The notes under the pieces: generated by a model
The model's database searches: none
Told to the model about the DNA's origin: nothing
What the model saw: only the letters and a program-made list of their open reading frames with translations
Program-made: the position numbers and the translations under genes
Shown here: piece by piece, positions 19,735 through 28,861 of the stretch
How positions within the stretch are numbered: the first letter of the stretch is position 1
How the letters are laid out: each line of letters opens with the position of its first letter
Assembly (NCBI GenBank): GCA_963769745.1
Contig: CAVYNB010000026.1
Span: 9,216 to 73,215 of the forward strand
DNA from: JALORV01 sp963769745
GTDB taxonomy: Bacteria; Pseudomonadota; Gammaproteobacteria; Burkholderiales; Burkholderiaceae_F
Direction: 5' to 3'
Length of the DNA stretch: 64,000 nt

Positions 19735-20369
19735 CGGCGCAATTCCTCGACCGACGCGGCGAGTCCCAGCGGTTCGTACGAGGCCAGCTGTTCGCGCGGG
19801 TGGGCGCCATAGGTGACCCCTATGGACGCGGTACCCGCCGACCGCGCCATCGCGAGATCGTGCGTCGTGTCGCCGATCATCACGGTTCGGTCAGGAGGCA
19901 CGGCAAGCTCTTCCGTGAGTTCGAGGAGCATCGCCGGATGCGGCTTCGGATTCGTCTCGTCCGCGCAGCGTGACGATGCGAAAAACAGTCGCAGTCCGGT
20001 CGCGTCGAACGCCCGGTCGAGTCCGCGACGGCTCTTGCCGGTGGCCACGGCCAGCCGGGTGCCGCTTTCCGCGAGTACGACCAGCAGTTCACGTATGCCG
20101 TCGAAAAGGACAATGTCCGGCTCACCGGCAAAGTAATGGTGTCGATAGCGGTCGCTGAATTCGTCAATCCGGTTCGTTGCCAGGTCGGGTACCGCGCCGG
20201 CCAATGCGTCCTTCAGGCCAAGCCCGATCACATGGCTGGCCTGCTCAAGCGAAGGAACGACCAGGTCGAGGTCCGCAGCGGCTTTCTGGATGGAACGAGC
20301 GATCATCGCAGTCGAGTCGACCACGGTGCCATCCCAGTCGAAAACCACCAGATCAAACGGCCGTGGCAT
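19713..20369 (-). CDS. HAD-superfamily phosphatase, phosphoglycolate-phosphatase-like
   Basis: A 218-residue HAD IA hydrolase. Motif I is VVFDWDGTVVDS with nucleophile Asp, motif II lies in LAVATGKSRRGLD, and motif III/IV is NPKPHPAML with IGDTTHDLAMARSAG. The protein resembles Gph and YieH-type phosphatases; the substrate cannot be fixed from sequence. The start overlaps the rluC stop by 17 bases and the stop overlaps the Rieske start by 22, so the three are co-translated. Confidence 0.88.
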   Translation of the reverse strand: MPRPFDLVVFDWDGTVVDSTAMIARSIQKAAADLDLVVPSLEQASHVIGLGLKDALAGAVPDLATNRIDEFSDRYRHHYFAGEPDIVLFDGIRELLVVLAESGTRLAVATGKSRRGLDRAFDATGLRLFFASSRCADETNPKPHPAMLLELTEELAVPPDRTVMIGDTTHDLAMARSAGTASIGVTYGAHPREQLASYEPLGLAASVEELRRWLLATR

Positions 20370-21387
20370 GGTGCCGGGACTTCAGTGCCTTCAGGATGAC
20401 GCTGCAATCGGGCGGTAGCGCTGCCAGCAGCGCGAGCGGCTCCCCGGAGACAGGATGAGCCAGGCGCGTTGCGCAGGCATGAAGGAACATGCGTCCGAAT
20501 CGTGCGCCGAACTCGCCGCGCGCCATGCGGCGGTTGAGGTCGAAGTCACCGTACTTGTCGTCGCCGACGATCGGGAATCCCAGATGCGACAGATGGACCC
20601 GAATCTGGTGGGTGCGTCCCGTCTTCAGCTCCGCCTCCAGCAGTGAAAATCCGTCGAGCCGCTCCTTGAGCTTGAATATCGTGTGCGACGCCATGCCCTC
20701 CGGGTCGACCGCGACGCGACGTTCTCCGCCCTGGTTCACGTACTTCGTCAGTGCGAGCCGGACATGCTGGCGATCGTTGACCCAGTCACCGGCCACCAGC
20801 ACGAGGTAGCGCTTGTCGACGTGTCCTTCGCGCAACTGCTCGTGCAGTGACAGCAAGGCGCGTCGGGACTTCGCCAGCATCAGGATGCCGGAGGTTTCGC
20901 GATCCAGGCGATGTGCGAGTTCCAGGAAGGTCTGGTTCGGACGTGCAGCGCGCACACGCTCGATGATCCCGTGCGCGATACCGCTGCCGCCATGAGCGGC
21001 GACGCCGGCCGGCTTGTCGATCACGACCAGATCGTCGTCTTCGTAAAGAATCGGCGGCATCAGCGCCGGGGCCACGGCCGGTCGCGGTGCGTCCCCCGGC
21101 TGCGCAGTCCGCAACGGCGGCACGCGGATGTCATCGCCTTCCTGAACGCGGTAGTCGGCCGCTACGCGCCCCTTGTTCACGCGCACCTCGCCACTTCGGA
21201 CGATCCGGTACACATGGCTTTTCGGAACGCCCTTGGCCAGGCGGATCAGAAAGTTGTCGAGGCGCTGGCCGGCGTAATCGGCGCTGACGCGCACGTGACT
21301 CACGCGATCGGCCGCGACGCCCACGGGCTCTTGCCCCAGCGGTGCGCCGGCTTCCTGCCGCTTTCCGGTTTTACGGGCAGCGCCCAT
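20353..21387 (-). CDS. rluC: 23S rRNA pseudouridine synthase RluC
   Basis: RluC makes pseudouridine at 955, 2504 and 2580 of 23S rRNA in E. coli. The 344-residue protein starts MGAARKTGKRQ (ATG 21387). An S4 RNA-binding domain (RLDNFLIRLAKGVPKSHVYR, GEVRVNKGR) precedes the catalytic domain, with the active-site Asp in AHRLDRETSGILMLAKS. GRTHQIRVHLSHLGFPIVGD is also typical. It is divergent from rne, as in many Proteobacteria. A long open frame upstream of 21387 is not homologous and was dropped. Confidence 0.94.
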   Translation of the reverse strand: MGAARKTGKRQEAGAPLGQEPVGVAADRVSHVRVSADYAGQRLDNFLIRLAKGVPKSHVYRIVRSGEVRVNKGRVAADYRVQEGDDIRVPPLRTAQPGDAPRPAVAPALMPPILYEDDDLVVIDKPAGVAAHGGSGIAHGIIERVRAARPNQTFLELAHRLDRETSGILMLAKSRRALLSLHEQLREGHVDKRYLVLVAGDWVNDRQHVRLALTKYVNQGGERRVAVDPEGMASHTIFKLKERLDGFSLLEAELKTGRTHQIRVHLSHLGFPIVGDDKYGDFDLNRRMARGEFGARFGRMFLHACATRLAHPVSGEPLALLAALPPDCSVILKALKSRHHATAV

Positions 21388-21399
21388 CTTGCATATACT
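21370..21399 (+). promoter_or_regulatory. Candidate rne promoter
   Basis: TTTACG at 21370-21375 and TATACT at 21394-21399, 18 bases apart, resemble sigma-70 -35 and -10 boxes (four and five of six). They overlap the start of rluC on the other strand. A transcript from here would carry a leader of about 600 bases before rne, in line with the long autoregulatory rne leader of E. coli. Confidence 0.45.
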
Positions 21400-22004
21400 T
21401 GAGCCGTCGAGGTTTTTCGGGACTCCCGGAGGACCCCGGGGCCCCTGCGGCTCCGGTGGGCGCCCCTGTGGCGCGCCTGGGAGAGCAAGGCGGACTCCGG
21501 TTCGCCGACCGGAAATCCTCACATGCGAAGAATTGTAGCGTTGGCAGGCATCGCTCCGCGGTGCCTGCAGGCCACGATTCAATGCAATGGCGCCTGCGGG
21601 ATGAACTGTCACGCAGGTTTTCGAGGCAAAGATGCCTCTTTGAATTCGCAGTGAGGCCGCCGCAAGGCGGCTGCGGCGGCCTTCGCCGACTGCGCGGGCC
21701 CGCGTTTTGCGGGTCCTCGCCGGAATGAACGTGTGGAATTGAGCGCGGCGCAATGCGCCGTGAGATCCCGAGAACAGAGCTTCGGAGCCCTGCAAGTCAT
21801 GCCTACTGTGCCTTCCCTCCCGCACAGGTCGCCCGAAATCGGCGCGGCCAGGACGGCGCGCGCAGTCGGCCAGGAATCCGTAAGACCGCCTTGCGCGGTC
21901 GTTGCTGTGCGTCGCTGCGTCGACCGCACCACCTGATCTCGGGGCCCTCGCGCCCGTCCGTTCCGGCACCTTGAAGCGCCCCTGAGAAGGCGCAAGGAGT
22001 GCTG
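21400..22004 (+). promoter_or_regulatory. Long structured leader of rne (no gene seen)
   Basis: No coding region is supported in these 605 bases. Several inverted repeats are visible. GAGGCA/TGCCTC (around 21623-21638) has a four-base loop. An 11-base perfect stem pairs 21654-21664 with 21672-21682. It is enclosed by CGCAGT at 21647-21652 paired with ACTGCG at 21689-21694. A further GC-rich hairpin with a TTTT loop lies at about 21696-21719. In E. coli the rne leader folds into hairpins bound by RNase E for feedback control; a similar role here is inference. Confidence 0.5.
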
Positions 22005-24867
22005 ATGAAACGCATGCTCTTCAACGCCACGCATGCAGAGGAACTGCGCGTGGGCATCGTCGACGGCCAACGGCTGGTCGACATCGACATCGAGACCGCG
22101 GGCCGCGAGCAGCGGAAGTCGAACATCTACAAAGGCGTGATCACGCGGGTCGAGCCCAGCCTCGAGGCGTGTTTCGTCGACTACGGTGAGGAACGCCACG
22201 GCTTCCTGCCGTTCAAGGAAGTCTCCCGATCCTATTTCCGCGAAGGCGTCGACGTCCGCAGCGCCAGCATCAAGGAGGCGCTGCGCGAGGGCCAGGAACT
22301 GCTGGTCCAGATCGAGAAGGAAGAACGCGGCAACAAAGGCGCCGCACTCACCACCTTCATCTCGCTGGCGGGCCGCTACCTCGTGCTGATGCCGAACAAC
22401 CCTCGCGGCGGTGGTGTCTCGCGTCGTATCGAGGGTGAGGATCGCCAGGAACTGCGCGACACCATGGACAAGCTCGAGCTTCCGGCGGGCATGTCGATCA
22501 TCGCGCGCACCGCGGGCATCGGCCGCACGGCCGAGGAGCTCCAGTGGGACCTGAACTACCTCCTGAAGCTGTGGCATGCGGTCGAAGGCGCCGCCAAGCC
22601 GCAGTACGAACTGTCGGTCGACGATCCCGCCAATCCCGGCAAGAAGGTGACGACGTATGTGGATAGCCAGAATGGTTCCGACGGCCAGCGACTCAAACGG
22701 GCCAATCCTGCGCCCTTCCTGATTGTCGAAGAGTCGAATCTCGTCATCCGCGCGATCCGCGATTACTTCCATCCGGAGATCGGCGAGATCCTGGTCGACA
22801 CCGACGACATCTACGAGCAGGCGCGCCAGTTCATGGCGCACGTGATGCCGGACAACGTATCGAGAGTCAAGCGATACAAAGACGACGTTCCGCTTTTCTC
22901 GCGTTTCCAGATCGAGCATCAGATCGAGACCGCGTATTCGCGGCAGGTCCCCCTGCCCTCCGGCGGCGCGATCGTCGTCGATCACACCGAGGCGCTGGTG
23001 GCGGTCGACGTCAACTCGGCCCGCGCCACCAAGGGCTCGGACATCGAGGAAACGGCGACTCGCACGAATCTCGAAGCAGCCGACGAAGTCGCGCGCCAGC
23101 TGCGCCTGCGCGACCTGGGCGGACTGATCGTCATCGACTTCATCGACATGGAGGAGTCGAAGAACCAGAAGGCGGTCGAGAACCGACTGAAGGACGCACT
23201 GCACTACGACCGGGCCCGCGTGCAGATGGGCAAGATCTCGCGCTTCGGGCTGATGGAGCTGTCGCGCCAGCGGCTGCGCCCGGCACTGAACGAAGGCAGC
23301 CACGTCACCTGTCCGCGCTGCAACGGTGTCGGCGTGATCCGCGACACGGAGAGCTCCGCGCTGCACATCCTGCGCATTCTGCAGGAAGAAGCGATGAAGG
23401 AAAGCACGGCCGCCGTGCATGCCCAGGTGCCGGTCGAGGTCGCGGCCTTCCTGCTCAATGAAAAGCGCGGCGACATCGCCAAGCTTGAAGCGCGACTGCG
23501 GGTCTCGATCGTGCTGATCCCCAACAAGTTCCTCGACACGCCGCACTATCACGTCGAGCGCCTGCGTCACGATGATCCGCGGCTGGACGATGTCAAGGCC
23601 AGCTTCGAGCGGGCCGCCGAACTAGCGCCCAGCACGGACACACCCTACACGCGCGGCAAGGTTGAGGAAGAGCGCGCACGCCCGAAGCAGGAGGCCGTGG
23701 TCAAGGGCATCGTGCCCGAAACCCCAGCGCCCATCGTCGCGCCCCCGGTGCCGGCAGCCGTTCCTGCACTCCGTGCGGATGAGCGGCCGCACCGAGGTCT
23801 GTGGGGTCGCATCGTCGCCTTCTTCGCCGGTGAGCCGGCAGCCGAGGCCAGACCGACCACAGTCAAGCCACCCCCCGCCGCACCGCGGCCTCCGCGCGAA
23901 GCCGAGTCCCGAGGCGAGCGGCGTCGCGGCCATGATCGGGATCGACGTGATGGCCGGCGCGACGACAAGCGTGGCGAACGCAAGGACGCGCACCGCGGCG
24001 ACAAGCGCACGGAGCGGCAGGGCAGCGAAGGCGGTCGAGCCGAGCGCGAGGCACGGCCGGCGCGCGACGAGACCGCAACGGCACGCCAGCAACCCGAGCG
24101 CGACGGTCGCAGGCCACAGGAGCGGCGGGGAGAGCGCAAGCCCAAGCCAGTGCCTCTCGAGGACGTCACGGTCGCCCCGATCGCTGCGGCCGGTGCAGTC
24201 GCTGAAATCAATCTGGTCCCTGCGAGCGCCTCTTTGGTCACACCCGATGCGGCCACTGCCGACGCAACCTCGGATGAGCATCGTGGCAAGCGGCGCCGGC
24301 GTCGCCGCGGCCGTGGTGGCCGTGGTGGCGAAGGCGAGGCAACGTCCGGTGTCGCGGTTTCGGAACGCGACGTTGATGAAGACCTCGCAGAAGCGGCGCA
24401 CATGGTGCCCGAGTCAGTCGAGGAAGCCATCATGCCCAGCACAGCCATTGCAGTGCCGGCCGGCAATGGCAGCGCAATCGCGCGACCGGAAACGACGATG
24501 ACGTCGGTCGAGGACCGGTCGATCGCGTCTGAGCCCGCCGAACAGGGAAAGACCGCGCGAGGCCGCCGCAGTGGCACATCACGAAGTTGCCGCAGTCACA
24601 CCGCAGTTGATCGTGGTGCCGACAACGTTCTCCCTGCCGGTTGCCGCGGTAGCGCCCATGCCGGTGGAACACCTCGAGTCCGTGCTGCAGTTGGCCGGCC
24701 TGACACTGGTGCAGACCGAGCCCGCCAAGCTCGAGCACACTCGCGCCCGCATGGCCACCGAGCCACGCGCACCACGGGTACCACGTGAACGCCCTGTCCT
24801 GCCGCCTCTCGACTCCGGTCCCCTGGTGCAGGTTGAAACGCGCCTGACGCAGGGCCGCTCGTCGTAA
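22005..24867 (+). CDS. rne: Ribonuclease E (frame interrupted near the C-terminus)
   Basis: RNase E is the main endonuclease of mRNA decay and rRNA/tRNA processing. I chose ATG 22005 (MKRMLFNATHAEELRVGIVD), preceded by AAGGAG. The S1 domain (VITRVEPSLEACFVDYGEER), the catalytic DFIDMEESKNQ and the zinc-link CPRCNGVG are present. After about residue 600 a Pro/Arg/Glu-rich disordered region with RGKRRRRRRGRGGRGG follows. At about 24550-24570 the frame shifts. The second frame gives the conserved betaproteobacterial tail (MPVEHLESVLQLAGLTLVQT, and LPPLDSGPLVQVETR) to 24867. One base removed gives about 953 residues. Confidence 0.93.
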
Positions 24868-24949
24868 GAGTCGAACGTGCGGCACGTCTCCTCGGAAACG
24901 TGCCGCACTGCGCCATGGCTTGTCTGCCCGCGCCGGTAACATCCGACGC

Positions 24950-26071
24950 ATGACCGATCGCATCATCCAGTTGCTTGACCTGCGTGCGGCGCGGCTGCCC
25001 GTTCCGCTCGCCGGCAGCAATGTGGCGGCGGATGGCCAGGTCGTTGACCGGTTGACGCGACCGCTGCGCGACCTGCGGATCTCGGTCACGGATCGCTGCA
25101 ACTTCCGCTGTACCTATTGCATGCCGAAGGAGATCTTCGATCGCGACTACCGTTTTCTGCCGCATGCGGAGCTGCTGAGTTTCGAGGAGATCACGCGACT
25201 GACGCGCGCCTTCGTCAGCAACGGCGTCGAGAAGGTGCGGCTGACCGGAGGCGAGCCGCTGCTGCGCAAGGACCTGCACCGACTGGTCGAGATGCTGGCG
25301 CGGCTGACCACGCGCGACGGGCGTCCACTCGATATCGCACTCACCACGAATGGCTCCCTGCTCGCTCGCAAGGCGCGCATCCTGGCCGATGCCGGTCTGA
25401 GGCGAGTCACAGTGTCGCTGGACGGGCTTGACGACGCGGTCTTCAAGCGCATGAATGATGTCGAGTTTCCGGTCTCCGACGTGCTTGCCGGGATCGATGC
25501 CGCGGCCGCGGCCGGACTTGGCCCGGTCAAGATCAACATGGTCGTGAAGCGTGGCGTCAACGACCAGGAAGTCGTTGCAATGGCGCGGCACTTTCGCGGC
25601 ACCGGTCACATCGTCCGCTTCATCGAGTTCATGGATGTCGGCAGCTCCAACGGCTGGCGCATGGATGACGTGGTGCCTTCCGCGACGGTGATCGAGCGCA
25701 TCGATCGTGAAGTGGCTCCGGTGGAGGCGATCGATCCGAACTATCCGGGCGAGGTCGCCGAGCGCTGGCGGTATCGGGACGGCAGCGGTGAAGTGGGCGT
25801 GATCTCGAGCGTGACGCAGGCGTTCTGCCGCAGCTGCACGCGGGCGAGGCTTTCGACCGAAGGCATGCTGTACCTGTGCCTGTTCGCCGACCGCGGCTAT
25901 GACCTGCGCCGTCTGCTGCGCGGGGCACCGGATCTGCCTGCGGTCGAGGATCCAGCGCTGTCCGCAACGATCGCGCAGATCTGGCAACAGCGTGGTGATC
26001 GCTATTCCGAGCTGCGCTCCGAGGCGACTGCGCAACGTCCGAAGGTCGAGATGTCCTACATCGGCGGCTGA
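24950..26071 (+). CDS. moaA: GTP 3',8-cyclase MoaA
   Basis: MoaA is a radical-SAM enzyme that, with MoaC, starts molybdenum cofactor synthesis from GTP. The 373-residue protein has the SAM-cluster cysteines C50, C54 and C57 in DRCNFRCTYCMPK. The second cluster site is in FCRSCTRARLSTEGMLYLCLF. It ends in the conserved GG tail (SYIGG). The ATG at 24950 comes shortly after a TAACAT hexamer that could be a -10 box. moeA follows 52 bases later; mobA, often located between these genes, is absent. Confidence 0.96.
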   Translation: MTDRIIQLLDLRAARLPVPLAGSNVAADGQVVDRLTRPLRDLRISVTDRCNFRCTYCMPKEIFDRDYRFLPHAELLSFEEITRLTRAFVSNGVEKVRLTGGEPLLRKDLHRLVEMLARLTTRDGRPLDIALTTNGSLLARKARILADAGLRRVTVSLDGLDDAVFKRMNDVEFPVSDVLAGIDAAAAAGLGPVKINMVVKRGVNDQEVVAMARHFRGTGHIVRFIEFMDVGSSNGWRMDDVVPSATVIERIDREVAPVEAIDPNYPGEVAERWRYRDGSGEVGVISSVTQAFCRSCTRARLSTEGMLYLCLFADRGYDLRRLLRGAPDLPAVEDPALSATIAQIWQQRGDRYSELRSEATAQRPKVEMSYIGG

Positions 26072-26123
26072 GTTCGATGCCGCAGGCCGCGCACGACCGC
26101 TACAGTGGTTTGACTCTCACGCG

Positions 26124-27338
26124 ATGAGCGGGCCGGAACTCGACGCAGCGACGGCACGTGCCCGACTGAGCCAGTCCGTCGTACCGATCAGTGAACTCGA
26201 GCAGTGCCCCACCGGCGCAGCGCTCCGCCGCGTGCTCGGCATGGACGTCATGGCGACGCTCGACCTGCCCCCGTTCGACAACGCGGCGATGGACGGATAT
26301 GCGGTGCGCTCGATCGACTGCACCGGACCTTCGACGCTACGTGTCGCGGGCCGCGCGCTCGCCGGACATCCATTTGAAGGCCAGGTTTTGCCGGCGGAGG
26401 CGGTCCGCATCATGACGGGCGCGGCCATGCCCGCCGGCGCTGATGCCGTCGTCGCACAGGAGAACGTTCAGGTCCGCGGCGACCAGGTGGACATCCTGTC
26501 CAGCGTGCCGGCCGCTACTCACGTTCGACGACGCGGTCAACACCTTCAAAGCGGCGCCCTTGTTCTCGCGCGCGGGCGCCGATTGCGTGACTATGACCTC
26601 GGCCTCGCGGCGGCCGCCGGGTCCGCCGAACTGACGGTCGTGCGCAGACTGCGTGTTGGTGTGCTTTCGACTGGCGATGAACTGCACGATGCGCCCGATG
26701 GACGAGGCCCGGGAGGACAGTACGACGGCAACCGGCCGATGCTGCTGGCAGCGCTCGAGTCTGCCGGGTATCAGGCCGTCGACCTCGGCATCGTCGCGGA
26801 CCATGCCGACGCGCTGGCCGAGGCGCTGAACGCGGCCGCGCAGAAGCAGGTCGATGCAGTGGTGTCGAGCGGTGGAGTGGCCCAGGGCGACGCCGACATC
26901 GTGCGCCGCTATCCCGGTCTGGAATTCGTTCCGCTGGCGATCCGGCCCGGCCGCGGCGTTGCATTCGGTCGGCTGACCTCCGGCGGCCGCAGCCTGTGGC
27001 TGTTCGGTCTGCCGGGCAACAGCATTGCCGCCTACGTCATGTACCAGATCGTCGTCGCCCCCCTGCTGGCCCTGCTCGGCGGGACTGCACTCGAAGCCCC
27101 GCTTTCGCTGCAGTTGCCGCTGGCGATCGACGCCCGCACGCGGGCCGGTCGCGTCGACTGGCGCCGGGGGCGCTTTGTGCATCGATACGGCGGACTTGCG
27201 GTCGAGCCGATGGCGCAGCAGGCCTCCTTCATGCTGCGCAGCTTGAGCGAAGCGGATGTCCTGATCGCGATCGGGCCGCAGGCCGAGGTACAGGCCGGGG
27301 ATCCGGTCGACGTGATTCCTCTGGCCGCTCTCGCGTAG
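26124..27338 (+). CDS. moeA: Molybdopterin molybdenumtransferase MoeA
   Basis: MoeA inserts molybdate into adenylylated molybdopterin. The 404-residue protein shows the N-terminal motif LPPFDNAAMDGYAV, the second motif RIMTGAAMPAGADAVV, the central MogA-like domain (VGVLSTGDEL, VVSSGGVAQGDADIV) and LFGLPGNSIAAYVMY. The usual SGGVSxGxxD motif reads SGGVAQGDAD here, a modest variation. It is in one unit with moaA and converges with an aldehyde dehydrogenase gene 17 bases downstream. Confidence 0.95.
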   Translation: MSGPELDAATARARLSQSVVPISELEQCPTGAALRRVLGMDVMATLDLPPFDNAAMDGYAVRSIDCTGPSTLRVAGRALAGHPFEGQVLPAEAVRIMTGAAMPAGADAVVAQENVQVRGDQVDILSSVPAATHVRRRGQHLQSGALVLARGRRLRDYDLGLAAAAGSAELTVVRRLRVGVLSTGDELHDAPDGRGPGGQYDGNRPMLLAALESAGYQAVDLGIVADHADALAEALNAAAQKQVDAVVSSGGVAQGDADIVRRYPGLEFVPLAIRPGRGVAFGRLTSGGRSLWLFGLPGNSIAAYVMYQIVVAPLLALLGGTALEAPLSLQLPLAIDARTRAGRVDWRRGRFVHRYGGLAVEPMAQQASFMLRSLSEADVLIAIGPQAEVQAGDPVDVIPLAALA

Positions 27339-27355
27339 TTCGGTCGCGGATTCGA

Positions 27356-28774
27356 CTAGAAGCGCTTCATCAGCCGCAGCAGCTTTTCGACATGGGGACG
27401 GTACGGCGGCATGAACAGGTTCATGCCGTTGAGACCCGACTGCCGGAACACCGGCGTCAGCTTGCTGAAGGTGTCAAAGCCCCACTGTCCGTGGTAATGC
27501 CCCATGCCCGAGGGCCCGACGCCGCCGAACGGCAGCTCGCCCTGGGCCACGTGCATCAGCGTCTCGTTGACGCACACTCCGCCGACATGGGTCTGCTTGA
27601 GGGCCCGATTGACGCGCTTGCGGTCGTTGTCGAACCAGTACAGCGCGAGCGGGCGCGGTTGCGCGTTCACGAAGGCCACCGCCTGGTCGACAGTGTCGTA
27701 GCCGATGACCGGCAACAAGGGGCCGAAGATCTCGCTGCGCATCACATCGAGCGTGCTCGGCGGATCGACGAGCACGGATGGCGCGAGCCGATGCACTTCG
27801 TCGTTGCGGTCGGGTCCGTCGAACAACGTGTGAACCACGACTCCGGCCGCGACCGCCTCTTCAAGATAGCCGACAAGGCGGCCGTAGTGCCTCTGGTTGA
27901 CGACGCTGCAATAGTCCGGATCGTTGATCCCGCGCGGATACATGCGCCGTGCCTGGTCACGCGTGGCGGCGACGAATTCGGCCACGCTTTGCCGCGGCAC
28001 CAGCACGTAGTCGGGCGCGATGCAGGTCTGCCCCGCGTTCAGCAGCTTTCCTGCGAGCACGCGTTGTGCGGCACGTTCGATCGGATAGCCGGGCGCGACG
28101 ACGGCCGGAGACTTGCCGCCGAGTTCCAGGGTGACCGGGGTCAGGTTCTGCGCAGCCGCCGCCATCACCTGTCGGCCGACGACCGTGGAGCCCGTGAACA
28201 GCACGTGGTCGAAGGGCAGCGCAGAAAACTGGGCCGCAACGTCCGGACCACCGGTGACGACGGCGAGTTCCTCCGGCTCGAAAGCCTTGGCAACGAGATC
28301 AGCGAACAACTGTGAGAAGGCCGGCGTGTACTCCGACATCTTGACCATGGCGCGGTTGCCCGCAGCCAGCGCACCCGCGAGCGGGCCCGCAGCCATGAAC
28401 AGCGGATAGTTCCACGGCACGATGACGCCGACCACGCCGAGAGGGCGCGGCATCACATGCGCACGTGCCGGAAGAAACCACTTCGATACCCAGGCTCCAC
28501 GCGGCTTCATCCACCGCGGTCCGTTGCGCAGCGCGTCGCGAATCTCCGCCAGGCTCGGAAAGACCTCGGCAATCTGCGTCTCCATCTGCGGACGAGTTCC
28601 GAAGTCGGCACTGATGGTCGCCTCGATGTCGCGCTCGTTGTCGCTGATCAGGCGCTGCAGGCGCCGCAGGCGATCGCGCCGCACTTCCCATTCGGGAAAG
28701 GGCGCGGCGTCGTAGCTGGCGCGCTGTCGCTGGAACACGCCGTGGAGGGCGGCCGGCAATTCCGAGGGACTCAT
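27356..28774 (-). CDS. Aldehyde dehydrogenase, coniferyl-aldehyde-dehydrogenase-like
   Basis: An NAD(P)-dependent aldehyde dehydrogenase of 472 residues. The Asn of the oxyanion hole is in VPWNYPLFMAAGPLAGALAA. The general-base Glu is in TLELGGKSPAVV and the nucleophilic Cys in NAGQTCIAPDYVLV. The C-terminal FGGVGPSGMGHYHGQWGFDT is typical of the class 3/coniferyl aldehyde dehydrogenase branch (CalB), but the substrate is not provable from sequence. The ATG at 28774 was preferred to a TTG two codons earlier. It is divergent from the transporter gene. Confidence 0.88.
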   Translation of the reverse strand: MSPSELPAALHGVFQRQRASYDAAPFPEWEVRRDRLRRLQRLISDNERDIEATISADFGTRPQMETQIAEVFPSLAEIRDALRNGPRWMKPRGAWVSKWFLPARAHVMPRPLGVVGVIVPWNYPLFMAAGPLAGALAAGNRAMVKMSEYTPAFSQLFADLVAKAFEPEELAVVTGGPDVAAQFSALPFDHVLFTGSTVVGRQVMAAAAQNLTPVTLELGGKSPAVVAPGYPIERAAQRVLAGKLLNAGQTCIAPDYVLVPRQSVAEFVAATRDQARRMYPRGINDPDYCSVVNQRHYGRLVGYLEEAVAAGVVVHTLFDGPDRNDEVHRLAPSVLVDPPSTLDVMRSEIFGPLLPVIGYDTVDQAVAFVNAQPRPLALYWFDNDRKRVNRALKQTHVGGVCVNETLMHVAQGELPFGGVGPSGMGHYHGQWGFDTFSKLTPVFRQSGLNGMNLFMPPYRPHVEKLLRLMKRF

Positions 28775-28861
28775 AGGCAACCCGGCAATGAACGAATTTC
28801 AAGCTTACTGCGGCAGGATCGAGCCTGTGCTCCAATGTCGGGGCTCCGGGGAGGGAGCGGA

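Noticed and set aside
21609..23570. A 653-codon open frame antisense to rne
   Set aside because: It has no recognisable domain and lies opposite well-conserved RNase E sequence. High-GC genes often leave the opposite strand free of stops.
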